From an uncultured Poribacteria bacterium (GTDB lineage: Bacteria; Poribacteria; WGA-4E; WGA-3G): a stretch of DNA of 64,000 bases. This document shows, one piece after another, positions 19,576-27,924 of this stretch. How positions within the stretch are numbered: the first letter of the stretch is position 1; each line of letters opens with the position of its first letter. The translations under genes and the position numbers were made by a program. The notes beneath the pieces were generated by a model. It had not been told where the DNA came from. It ran no database searches and worked only from the letters and a program-made list of their open reading frames with translations. The stretch is taken from the NCBI GenBank assembly GCA_951812525.1, contig OX638316.1, forward strand, positions 3,528,506 to 3,592,505, read 5' to 3'.

Positions 19576-20376
19576 TCAGGGCTTGGTATCGGTATTAACA
19601 GGCGGTTCGTCTTTGTTGAGGAACCGTTCAATTGTGTTTCTCGTTGCCGGACGCGTGCGGAAATCGGCAACCCACGGTTCACGGAAGTACGCCTGTTTTT
19701 CACGCGGTAAAGCGGCCAGTACTTCGGGCGGGATCGGTAGACGGTGCCAATGTGTTGCGAGATGTGCATAAGCATTTAGCACTGCCACACGCGGTGTCTC
19801 CCGTTGCCACACCGGACCTGCGTGACACAGGTTTTCCGTGAAGAAGATCGCACTGCCAGCAGGGCATTCGTATGTCATTAGGAACGGGCTCCGCTTCCCC
19901 TCTTCTAATGACATGTGATCAGGATGCATCGGGAAATTAGATTTGTGACTACCGACTATAAAGTGTGTCGCACCATCCTTTTTGGAAATGTCTGTCAGTT
20001 CAAAGACGACGCGCACCATTCCAGCGTGGATCTGTCCGTTGTTGACACGGTATCCAAAGATCGGATCTGCCTGTTTCGGTCCACCACCGTGGAGTTCACC
20101 GTGCCTATGCCCTTTTTCGCGCCAGACAGAGTAGGAGTGCTCTAACCGGACATCGGGTCCGATGATTTCGTGTAGGACCTCAAGGACTTTTGGGTGATCA
20201 ATTAGGGCACTTGCAGGACCACCCGGTACAGCACGGTGCTCCGGCGGTAAGGATTCTTTATTATGATGTATCTGGTCAATTTGATTAACGATTGCCTCTA
20301 CTTCGTCGCGTTCAAGGATCGCGGGACGAACGAGGAATCCGGTTAAGTCAAATCGAAATTTTTCTTCATCAGTCAT
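19576..20376 (-). CDS. Phytanoyl-CoA dioxygenase (PhyH)-like Fe(II)/2OG oxygenase
   Basis: Protein of 266 aa with the PhyH double-stranded beta-helix. The distal Fe ligand region ENLCHAGPVW and the GATHFIVGSHKSNFP strand are typical. The usual proximal HxD motif is not obvious; the equivalent stretch reads RHGELHGGG. This form is common in large PhyH expansions of Poribacteria-like genomes, and catalytic status is therefore uncertain. It sits between a phosphodiesterase and a sulfatase. Substrate unknown. Confidence 0.83.
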   Translation of the reverse strand: MTDEEKFRFDLTGFLVRPAILERDEVEAIVNQIDQIHHNKESLPPEHRAVPGGPASALIDHPKVLEVLHEIIGPDVRLEHSYSVWREKGHRHGELHGGGPKQADPIFGYRVNNGQIHAGMVRVVFELTDISKKDGATHFIVGSHKSNFPMHPDHMSLEEGKRSPFLMTYECPAGSAIFFTENLCHAGPVWQRETPRVAVLNAYAHLATHWHRLPIPPEVLAALPREKQAYFREPWVADFRTRPATRNTIERFLNKDEPPVNTDTKP

Positions 20377-20420
20377 AGGTGGTATCTCCTATGTTATCTT
20401 TAAACTCTAATAATTGAAAA

Positions 20421-21779
20421 TTATGCCCAACGCGGCTTTCCCCCACCGAACCGTTGTTCACTGATATTCCACAACTCCGATAAACCGAGTTGTCGGATGT
20501 GGTCCAGTCCGGGTAGGCACGGATCGTTTGTTCGGGTGAGCCACCGTTGGAGTTCCGTTTCGAGTGCTGCCCGGAGGTCTTGTGAATCTGCGTCGTCAAT
20601 CAGATTGTTCAGTTGGTATGGATCGTTGTCGTTGTCGTAAAGGAGCCATCCCGCTCCGTCGTACTGACGCGCGTAGGTGTAACGATGTGTGCGAACACCA
20701 CGCCACTCGCGAATACCGAAGTGAAAACCTTCACTCCCGTGCAAGGGGACTTCAAGTAAAACAGATTCAGGTTCATCAATTGTCTTGCCAAGCATTGCGT
20801 CCGAAAGATCGATACCTTCGACACCTTCTGGAATCGGTAAGCCGCACAGTGACAGCATTGACGGCATGAAATCGACGAGGCTGAGCAAGGTATCACGTGT
20901 AACGCCTGTTGGAATCTGGCGGGGCCAGCGAATCATGAAAGGAATGCGAGCAGATTCCTCCCATGGGCGTTCTTTTCTGAAATGCCCATGGCTACCGAGC
21001 ATATCTCCATGGTCAGACGTGTAAACGAGAATCGTGTCTTCAGCGATACCCATCTCGTCGAGTGCAGCCATCAAACGTCCAAGGTTTTCATCGAGTGCAG
21101 TGATGTGTGCATAGTAGCCGGAAATATCTTCGCGTGTTGTGGGTGTATCTATTGCGTTGGGGCGTAGCAGGATCTCTTCTGGTGGATACATTTCTTTGTA
21201 GCGTTCCGGGACGTGCTCATACGGATTATGAGGCGGTCCCCAACTCATGTAGAGACAGAAGGGGTCATCAACGTGGTCTTGACAGTATTGAATCGCTTGA
21301 TCTGTCTGGAACTCTGGTTCATAACCGTCAATTTGTATGTGGTTTCCGTCTGAGTCGTGGTACGGAGCGTTGAAATAGTTGTGGTGGCAATTCCACCCAA
21401 TCCAATCATTAAAACCGAACCGCATCTCAGGCGTGATGAACTTATCTCTGGGCATTCCGCCGAGGTGCCATTTGCCGATATAACCCGTTGCGTAGCCAGC
21501 TTCTCTGAATACCTCAGCGATACCGGTTTCAGTTAAGGGGAGTGGCAGATCATTGGAGACGGCTTTGTGGTTTAAAGGGTATTTACCTGTCATCAGGCAT
21601 CCACGTGCAGGGACACATATCGGGACGTTAGTAAAGGTGTTTGGAAAGAACATCCCCTCTCGTGCAAGCGTATCCATCGCAGGTGTCTGTACTTGCGGGT
21701 TTCCAGCGCAGCCAACGTCGCATTGGCGATGTTGGTCACCGAAAACAAAGATTAAATTGGGTTTACGGGTAGTTTCCAT
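20421..21779 (-). CDS. Sulfatase (Cys-type, formylglycine-dependent)
   Basis: Arylsulfatase-family enzyme of 452 aa. The core motif C55-V-P-A-R (PICVPARGCLMTGKYP) is the CxPxR signature whose Cys is converted to formylglycine. The first metal-binding Asp is D15 (FVFGDQH) and the second site is VYTSDHGDMLGSHG. The ATG at 21779 is chosen because AAGGAGATC lies just before it. The open frame runs 20 codons further up, but that part only translates an AACCGC repeat. No signal peptide is seen. A desulfating role on sulfated glycans fits the nearby uronate-type genes. Confidence 0.9.
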   Translation of the reverse strand: METTRKPNLIFVFGDQHRQCDVGCAGNPQVQTPAMDTLAREGMFFPNTFTNVPICVPARGCLMTGKYPLNHKAVSNDLPLPLTETGIAEVFREAGYATGYIGKWHLGGMPRDKFITPEMRFGFNDWIGWNCHHNYFNAPYHDSDGNHIQIDGYEPEFQTDQAIQYCQDHVDDPFCLYMSWGPPHNPYEHVPERYKEMYPPEEILLRPNAIDTPTTREDISGYYAHITALDENLGRLMAALDEMGIAEDTILVYTSDHGDMLGSHGHFRKERPWEESARIPFMIRWPRQIPTGVTRDTLLSLVDFMPSMLSLCGLPIPEGVEGIDLSDAMLGKTIDEPESVLLEVPLHGSEGFHFGIREWRGVRTHRYTYARQYDGAGWLLYDNDNDPYQLNNLIDDADSQDLRAALETELQRWLTRTNDPCLPGLDHIRQLGLSELWNISEQRFGGGKPRWA

Positions 21780-22171
21780 TGATCTCCTTATTTTTTCGGA
21801 CTTACGCACTTTACCGGTAGGTGCGGTTTCTAACCGCATCGGTCCGATAGAGGTAAGCGTTTGTGTTGTCCGAAGATAAGTGCCTCAATTATGCGTAAGA
21901 TATTTTTTTCGTTGTCGATTATCATTCTAAAGCAGAGTTGCCTTAACGAGTTACCTCTTAACTGAAAACTGAAGTGAGCGCAGCGAACGTACTGACAACT
22001 GATAACTATTCTTACCCAAGTTGCCACCTATTTATACACATAGCACCCCTCCGAGGTGCGGTTACTGAAACACACCGCTTTCTATAGACATATCACCCCG
22101 CTGGGGTGATGGAAATACCTGAAAAGCCTTGTTGAAATGTTCAATTTTGTTAGTAGCAACTTAGGTTATTC
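21780..22171. repeat. Intergenic block of dispersed palindromic repeats
   Basis: 392 bases without a gene. It contains an AACCGC-type repeat at about 21810-21840 (GGTAGGTGCGGTTTCTAACC), a second at 22040-22076, and a perfect hairpin ATCACCCC-GCT-GGGGTGAT at 22092-22110. The last two share a TATAnACATAnCACCCC lead-in, so they belong to one repeat family. A tract near 21960 (CTGAAAACTGA...CTGACAACTGATAAC) is a low-complexity repeat also found at about 15800. Confidence 0.65.
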
Positions 22172-23188
22172 TTACGCCTGCATCCACGTATAAATTTGGC
22201 GAAGTGCACCCTCACTCTGGGTCCACAGACCCCGTTTCAGCGGTGAAATTACCTTAGTGTAACTGGAGAAATCTGCTCGAACGGCGCGGTACTGCTCCTT
22301 GTGTGCAATTAACCCTGTATTCTCTGGTGGCGATGCACCGAAATCCACCCATTCGTATTTTTCACGACACGCCTGTCTGATGATATGGTGAAAAATTGCG
22401 TTGTTAGGGCGGTATTTCAAGAATGCCGGTACAGATGCCTCACACCACAACGTCACAGTCCGGTTGAAGCACAGATAAAGCAGTCCTGCGATAATGGTCC
22501 CACGATACGTGGCGATAGCAAGTTTGCCTATTTTCTGATGTAGGAGTGTTTGCATGAGTGCGCGTGGCTTCGGCGTACCACCCAACCGTTTTACGGTCAA
22601 GAGGTACATGTCGTAGAACGTGGATAACGCTGCTTCACTCTCAGTATCCGTAACCTCAACCCCCGATTTTTCCGCCTTCCGAACTGCCCCGCGCACCCGT
22701 TTGTTGTAGGCGTGCCAAAGGGTATCAACGTCTTCGCTCGTTTTCAAAAGATGCGTGAAGTGGTTTGTGGGTGCGTAGCCTGTCTTGATAAAATAATCGC
22801 CATAAGTCGCGGTATGCTCTGGCGTTAGCGTCCAGCGAATCTCGCACCATCCCTTTTCCACTGCTGCGGTCTCAATTGACGTTACCAGTGGCTCAGGATT
22901 CACATCCACTGAATTCATTAGATGAATACCGCCGAATAGGTTCCACGGCATTGACTGCCATAGCCGAATCCCCGGTATCGGTTGAAATACGAACGCTGGT
23001 AGTCCACCTACCACAGAATTTTCCTGCTTAATGAGCAAGTAGATCGGTGCGAGTTGTTTAAAAGCATCCGCTAATGCATCTCGCCACACAAGGCTTTGGA
23101 AGGCAGACGTATTTGGACATTGCAGGATAATGGTATTCCACTCGTCCTGATGCTGAGAAGTAAGGGGTTCTACAGTGTACACATGCAC
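22172..23188 (-). CDS. FemAB/GNAT-fold acyltransferase
   Basis: Protein of 338 aa with the double GNAT fold of FemAB-type (Acetyltransf_6) enzymes. Visible blocks include FQSLVWRDALADAF near the N-terminus, NKRVRGAVRKAEKSGVEV in the middle, and YLCFNRTVTLWCEASVPAF with a C-terminal WVDFGASP. Relatives add an amino acid or acyl group to peptidoglycan precursors or exopolysaccharide. It starts 6 nt after the mannonate-dehydratase-like gene and is probably co-transcribed with it. No specific acceptor can be named. Confidence 0.78.
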   Translation of the reverse strand: MHVYTVEPLTSQHQDEWNTIILQCPNTSAFQSLVWRDALADAFKQLAPIYLLIKQENSVVGGLPAFVFQPIPGIRLWQSMPWNLFGGIHLMNSVDVNPEPLVTSIETAAVEKGWCEIRWTLTPEHTATYGDYFIKTGYAPTNHFTHLLKTSEDVDTLWHAYNKRVRGAVRKAEKSGVEVTDTESEAALSTFYDMYLLTVKRLGGTPKPRALMQTLLHQKIGKLAIATYRGTIIAGLLYLCFNRTVTLWCEASVPAFLKYRPNNAIFHHIIRQACREKYEWVDFGASPPENTGLIAHKEQYRAVRADFSSYTKVISPLKRGLWTQSEGALRQIYTWMQA

Positions 23189-23194
23189 ATGAAG

Positions 23195-24133
23195 TTATGC
23201 CACCAACGCCGCGAAGAGTGCCTTGATGTAGCCAACGGAATATGCTAATCCAACATCACCTTCTAATCTCGGAATATGATCGGCATTAATACAGCCGTCA
23301 AACCCAACTTTTTGCAGTTCTTGGATGATTTTAAAGACGTTCATGTCGCCATCATCAAGGAGAACTTCCTCAAACGCTCCGGCTGTTGCAAGGCTTCCGC
23401 GCACATTCCGTAGGTGTACCATGAAAATGCGTCCTTTGCGTCCATAGTTGTTGAGTTCGTCGAGGACGATAGCACTGCCGCCGGCTTCAGCGCGGGTTCC
23501 ACAGCAGTAAAGGTAGCCGACGTTTCTGCTCGGAAAAGCGTCAATGACACGATGAAAACCGAGACCACCCAGTGGCGTGTCCGGGTTCGGTACGTCTGAT
23601 GGATGGATAGCGAGTTTGATGTCGCACTCATCGGCGATAGGGACGAGCGCACCATAGATTTCGCTGAACCGTTTCCACCATTCGTCGAGTGCTTCCATCG
23701 AGGGTGTGGCGGGTGGATTTTTGGTTGCAGCGCGACTCTCGCCGCGGGAGGTATAGCCACCTCTATGAACAGAGGAGTAGCGGGTCATTAGATAATCAAA
23801 CGTATCTCCCCAAAATCGCTGGCGTGCGATAGGCACGCCCGCTTCAGCGAAGACCCGGAGCGCATTACACGTATTCTCCAGTTCTTTTTCGCCACCCGGC
23901 TGCCCCTGCATGAACTGCTCTGTAATATTCGGGAGCGTCACGCGATTGATGTCAAGCCCCCAAGAGCGTATCCGTTTTTTGATTTTTAATACCTCATCTA
24001 AATCTGGATAGCCCTGTTCATCGACCCCAGGGAAAGCGTTACCACCTCCAAAATCGATGCAGTCTGCACCGAGTTGTGTGACCTGTTTGAGGTAGCTATC
24101 CGAAAGTCCACCGTCCCAGACTGAAATTTTCAT
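23195..24133 (-). CDS. Mannonate dehydratase (UxuA)-like TIM-barrel enzyme
   Basis: Protein of 312 aa. The ATG at 24133 is preferred because AAGGAGA lies just upstream; the frame extends a further 38 codons with no support. Expected metal ligands of UxuA-type enzymes are visible in order: His in AIHPSDVP, Cys in YLYCCGTRAEAG, His in FMVHLRNVRG, and Asp/His in NADHIPRLEGD. UxuA removes water from D-mannonate in glucuronate catabolism. The family also includes uncharacterised members, so the exact sugar acid is inferred. It follows a Gfo/Idh/MocA gene by 40 nt. Confidence 0.8.
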   Translation of the reverse strand: MKISVWDGGLSDSYLKQVTQLGADCIDFGGGNAFPGVDEQGYPDLDEVLKIKKRIRSWGLDINRVTLPNITEQFMQGQPGGEKELENTCNALRVFAEAGVPIARQRFWGDTFDYLMTRYSSVHRGGYTSRGESRAATKNPPATPSMEALDEWWKRFSEIYGALVPIADECDIKLAIHPSDVPNPDTPLGGLGFHRVIDAFPSRNVGYLYCCGTRAEAGGSAIVLDELNNYGRKGRIFMVHLRNVRGSLATAGAFEEVLLDDGDMNVFKIIQELQKVGFDGCINADHIPRLEGDVGLAYSVGYIKALFAALVA

Positions 24134-24173
24134 ACTTTCTCCTTCCATTGCGATTCGGTGATTGTTCCAACAA

Positions 24174-25181
24174 CTATAAAGGTAAGGGAACGGATTGTCC
24201 GCTCTCAGCAGATTGGTATGCAGCCAATGCGATTTCGGCTGCGGCACGACCGTCTAATCCTGTGATCGGTGGAGATGTGTCGTTGCGAATCGCATCAGCG
24301 AAAACTCGGATCTCTTCTTCCACCGGTGGTGGCACCGTAATATCTGCGATTTTAATCTGCCGTCCTTCACCCTCAAAAGGTTTAATCTGGATGGTCGCAT
24401 CGCCACCCCAAATCTGTGGAAAATAGATGGATCCACCTTCGCAATCGACACGTCCACCGTATCCACCAACAGCGGAGACATGGCTGGAGTGGAGCAAACC
24501 GACGGCACCGTTCTGAAACTGCAACGAGGCAAGCACGACATCCGGATAGTCGCTCTTATCTGGTCCGTATTGTCCACCGGCGGCATAGACAGAGGCGACA
24601 TCCCCGCACGTCCAGCGCATAAAGTCGATTTCGTGGGCGTTGATTTCCATGAGGCTACCACCGGACTTTGCTCGCTCCAGTCGCCACGGCGTGTGACTAT
24701 ATCCACTACTCCACGGTCCCCCGATACGATGCACCATCATACAGGCAGGCGCGCCGAGTTCGCCGCTCTGTACAATCTCACGAACTTTGGAATGCGTCGC
24801 ATGGTAGCGACACACCAAGCCGATAGTGAGCTTGACATCGTTCTCTTCTGCAGCGGCGATCATCGCATCGCAAGCCTCCAACGTCGGTGCCATCGGTTTC
24901 TCGGAAAAAACGTGTTTCCCTGCGTTCGCAGCATCAACTGCCATTTGAGAGTGCATAAACGGCGGCGACGCTATCAGCACCGCGCGAATCTGATCATTGG
25001 CAAGTAGTTCGTGGTAATCTTGTGTGTAAGATGTATCAAGGTCTGAGGCAAGTTTTTCTGCCAGTGCTTCCTGCACATCACTGACACAGATAACCTCTAC
25101 GCCTTCAACGGCGTGCGCCGCATTAGCGAGGCTTCTGCCCATACCGCCACATCCGATAACGCCAACTCCAATTGTCTCCAT
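24174..25181 (-). CDS. Gfo/Idh/MocA-family NAD(P)-dependent oxidoreductase
   Basis: Protein of 335 aa. The Rossmann motif GVIGCGGMGRSLA is at 8-20, the conserved FSEKPMAPTLEACD block is near residue 92, and the C-terminal substrate domain has GGSLMEINAHEIDFMRW with the usual catalytic His. Such enzymes oxidise or reduce sugars, inositols or uronates. Probably first gene of an operon with the UxuA-like and FemAB-like genes downstream. Confidence 0.88.
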   Translation of the reverse strand: METIGVGVIGCGGMGRSLANAAHAVEGVEVICVSDVQEALAEKLASDLDTSYTQDYHELLANDQIRAVLIASPPFMHSQMAVDAANAGKHVFSEKPMAPTLEACDAMIAAAEENDVKLTIGLVCRYHATHSKVREIVQSGELGAPACMMVHRIGGPWSSGYSHTPWRLERAKSGGSLMEINAHEIDFMRWTCGDVASVYAAGGQYGPDKSDYPDVVLASLQFQNGAVGLLHSSHVSAVGGYGGRVDCEGGSIYFPQIWGGDATIQIKPFEGEGRQIKIADITVPPPVEEEIRVFADAIRNDTSPPITGLDGRAAAEIALAAYQSAESGQSVPLPL

Positions 25182-25234
25182 AAATTGCTTCCCTTCTTAC
25201 CGATGCTATAAAACCTAATTGTGGAATTCCGTTG

Positions 25235-26110
25235 TTATCTTCGTCTTGCTTTTATGTGTCCCCATGTAACGCTTAAATGATCTGCGGAAGGACTAACATC
25301 AAGCCCAGTAGCCTTCATATTATTCTGCACTTCTGCTGAAGTCAGGACCCGTTCATAGACGCGAAGTTCGTCAATATATCCCTGAATCGTATCGCAATCA
25401 CAGCCATCTGATCGGTCGCCGATACCGAGGAGCAGTCCGCCCTTTGAAATCTTCCCACCGTTCATGGCGTACTTTTTCTCTAATTTCCCATTCACGTAGT
25501 AGTGAACCGTATCACCGTCATAAGTGCCAACGAGATGTAACCACTCCTCAAGCGGAATATCCTCTAGGACATTGTCTTGTGCCGCCACTGTCGATTTACC
25601 GCCAGCGCGAACGAAAAAACCGTGTTGGTTATCATCATCGTCATAGTAAAGGCTGGCAACTGCGCTGTTCGTCGGCATGTCGTCCAATGATATAATCCGA
25701 TTCCAGCTATCATCTAATGCATTGATAAAGACCCAGCACTCAAGCGAAATCTCATCCCAATCGCGATCAATCGTGGGTGGCGTTGAATCTTCAACAAGAA
25801 ACCGGTCCACACTCCCATCAAAAAGAACACACTCCCCGACCTTGCAATCGCCGGCAGGTGCGAGTTCCGGGTCACCGTGGACGGCGGCGGGCAATCCTGA
25901 CAGTAGGTCTACCGCCTCTGTTTTAATCTTTACTGTGTCTTTATCAAATGTCCAGTAGGCAATTAAGCCGTCTTCAACTGCCCCGATGATTGCATCGGCA
26001 GGCTGCCCTGTCCAGACGAGGAGTGAGAGAATGAGAAAGGTTGTTGTGAAAAATCGTAGGTTGTTCAAGTAAGATGCTTTCTGACGCCGGACGCTCTCTT
26101 TTTTAATCAT
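25235..26110 (-). CDS. Secreted LamG/concanavalin A-like protein
   Basis: Protein of 291 aa. An N-terminal signal (FFTTTFLILSLLVWTG, cleavage near PADA-IIG) precedes one LamG jelly-roll (about 45-265). Visible strands include GLIAYWTFDKDT, ISLECWVFINAL, WLHLVGTYDGDTVHYYVNG and GYIDELRVYERVLTSAEVQNN. It carries a Cys pair, GDCKVGEC, and another, GCDCD. The C-terminus SADHLSVTWGHIKARRR resembles the end of the LamG protein at 11618. A surface carbohydrate- or protein-binding role is inferred. Confidence 0.85.
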   Translation of the reverse strand: MIKKESVRRQKASYLNNLRFFTTTFLILSLLVWTGQPADAIIGAVEDGLIAYWTFDKDTVKIKTEAVDLLSGLPAAVHGDPELAPAGDCKVGECVLFDGSVDRFLVEDSTPPTIDRDWDEISLECWVFINALDDSWNRIISLDDMPTNSAVASLYYDDDDNQHGFFVRAGGKSTVAAQDNVLEDIPLEEWLHLVGTYDGDTVHYYVNGKLEKKYAMNGGKISKGGLLLGIGDRSDGCDCDTIQGYIDELRVYERVLTSAEVQNNMKATGLDVSPSADHLSVTWGHIKARRR

Positions 26111-26240
26111 GATATCCTCCTTGCACTTGACAAACTGGTGTAAGAAAATCGAGATACGAGTATCTCTTCTACAAGTATCGGGTTATAAGCGTATTAGACC
26201 AGAGGCTATGCGTTACAGAAGCAAAAAAGATGACTGATTC

Positions 26241-27635
26241 TTAATACATATCGCGCATGGCGCGTTCCCGCCGACCAGCGATGCGACGTTCACGCTCGGC
26301 ATCGGAAATCTGTCCACGACGCTCGCCAGTCATTGGACGGTATTCGCTGACTTCGCTTCTCCGTTTGAAGACTCGGAAGAAGTCAAAACGTGTGAGTGTT
26401 GGTGGGATATTCCCTGGACACAATGCGTGCAGTCCAACGTTTACTGAATTCCCCATGCCTACATTCGTTTGCCCGCAGCTTTTCCATTGAATGCCGTCGC
26501 TACTGGCGAAAGAGGAAAATTGATTGCCGCGACGTTCTACGCGTAAAAAGAGTTCTCGGACATCTCTGAGTCCGCTGCTCCGTCCACGTAGATGCAGTGT
26601 GCGGTTGACGTGACGTTCAAATCGGACATCGCCTCTGAAAGCATGGGGTCCAGATGTCTTCTCCAGACGTAGGAACCTGTTTGGGTTCTTCCATATCAGT
26701 ATACCCCCGTGTTCTTTCAGTTGCGGCGAAATCCGCATGCGGGTTTCAACAGCGAAGTCTCCAGGCACTTCCATGATGAGGCGAGGAGCACTCATATCGC
26801 CACTGTTTCCGTCCCCACCGTGCCAAAGATCTTGCCCAGGTTCAGTTCGCATCTCCAGATAACCTTGGCGTTCTGCCCAGGAGCCACCACCTTTCGGATC
26901 GTCCCATCGCCATTCTGGACGCATACGATTTCCGATAAACTCATCTTCAAATACCATTTCTGTGAATTCGCCAGAGGATGCCCACCCCTCAATCTTCACG
27001 GCAGAGATGGAATCCCCGAAGTTCTGAGGCAATAAATGGAGATTCGGTAACTCCTTTTTATATTCCGAGGGTTCCATACGAATCGGTAACGGCGCGCCTT
27101 CAAAGTCGGGGTGTTCGTAAAAGACCACTTCCGCACCATCGGGTGGGAAATCGGGTCCCTTGAAAATACGAATTGACGAGATACGGTCTTCAAACCAAGT
27201 GCCACCTTGCGCATCCCGCAGATTAGCGATATCGCGTAGAATCGTAATTTTTCTACCACGGAAGTTGGTATGCTCATAGCAGTCTACAATCACGGGAACA
27301 GTGCCCCATTCCGGTCCGACCACCTCTAACGTGGAGCCGAAGTTAATCGATGAGATTCTGTCGGCGAAGTTGTAAGCGACATCGTGCAAATTCGGGTAAA
27401 ATCCAGGACCCAGTGCTAATTTTTCGCCACGGAAGTTACGATGCTGAAAAAAAATTACCTTATAATTCGGGTTTGACGAGAAGTTTGGACCTTTATAGAC
27501 GCGAACGGAGGATATATTGTCCTGAAAACCGATGTCTCTTGTAAAGTGAACAGGCTCTACAACATACCCCATTCTGCCTCGGAAATTTGTATGTTGGAAC
27601 ACCTCAACGATGAGGCGGGGGATGACAACTGGCAT
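26241..27635 (-). CDS. Four-repeat beta/gamma-crystallin protein with ConA-like (DUF1349-type) domain
   Basis: Protein of 464 aa without a signal peptide. Four Greek-key crystallin motifs occur at about 8-48, 57-98, 112-158 and 168-216. Each has the Y/FxHxxFxG corner (FQHTNFRG, FQHRNFRG, YEHTNFRG, YEHPDFEG). They carry the loops DNISS, DRISS, DRISS and DSISA, which match the N/D-N/D-x-x-S/T-S calcium-binding pattern of microbial beta/gamma-crystallins, the last imperfectly. About 227-415 form a concanavalin A-like domain (FEDEFIGNRMRPEWRW, GGILIWKNPNRFLRLEK). The tail is Arg-rich. Role unknown; calcium binding and glycan binding are family-based inferences. Confidence 0.87.
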   Translation of the reverse strand: MPVVIPRLIVEVFQHTNFRGRMGYVVEPVHFTRDIGFQDNISSVRVYKGPNFSSNPNYKVIFFQHRNFRGEKLALGPGFYPNLHDVAYNFADRISSINFGSTLEVVGPEWGTVPVIVDCYEHTNFRGRKITILRDIANLRDAQGGTWFEDRISSIRIFKGPDFPPDGAEVVFYEHPDFEGAPLPIRMEPSEYKKELPNLHLLPQNFGDSISAVKIEGWASSGEFTEMVFEDEFIGNRMRPEWRWDDPKGGGSWAERQGYLEMRTEPGQDLWHGGDGNSGDMSAPRLIMEVPGDFAVETRMRISPQLKEHGGILIWKNPNRFLRLEKTSGPHAFRGDVRFERHVNRTLHLRGRSSGLRDVRELFLRVERRGNQFSSFASSDGIQWKSCGQTNVGMGNSVNVGLHALCPGNIPPTLTRFDFFRVFKRRSEVSEYRPMTGERRGQISDAERERRIAGRRERAMRDMY

Positions 27636-27710
27636 TTTTTTCTCCTTTTATGAAAATTATGTCAATTATAGCATAATTTGTCTTTGCTTTACATTCTCGC
27701 AGGCGTCTTC

Positions 27711-27851
27711 TTAGGGCGTTCAGTTTTAAGAAATAAGTTTACTTGTGTAAAGGATTCCTGTTGATGGACGCCCGAATTTATTCGGGTTATGTGCCTTGTC
27801 CCGAACAAGTTCGGGCGTCCGGATATAAATTATTGGAAAACTAAATGCCCT
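27711..27851. mobile_element. MITE-like element, copy 1
   Basis: 141-bp non-coding element with imperfect inverted termini (TTAGGGCGTTCAGTTTT versus complement CTAGGGCATTTAGTTTT). Inside, GGACGCCCGAA (27766-27776) pairs perfectly with TTCGGGCGTCC (27810-27820). The interval also holds two smaller hairpins (CCCGAAT/ATTCGGG and CCCGAAC/GTTCGGG), giving a cloverleaf-like fold. A copy of over 90% identity lies at 41481-41623. Flanking 9-mers GGCGTCTTC and AGCATCTTC match at 7 of 9 positions, compatible with an old target-site duplication. Confidence 0.75.
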
Positions 27852-27924
27852 AGCATCTTCTATGAATTTGTTGTGTATGTTACGGAGCAGTGTAGAAATT
27901 TGAGAAAGCTGCCCTACTTTGTTT

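Noticed and set aside
21780-21839. N-terminal extension of the sulfatase to 21839
   Set aside because: The added 20 codons come from an AACCGC repeat; a strong ribosome binding site lies directly before the ATG at 21779.
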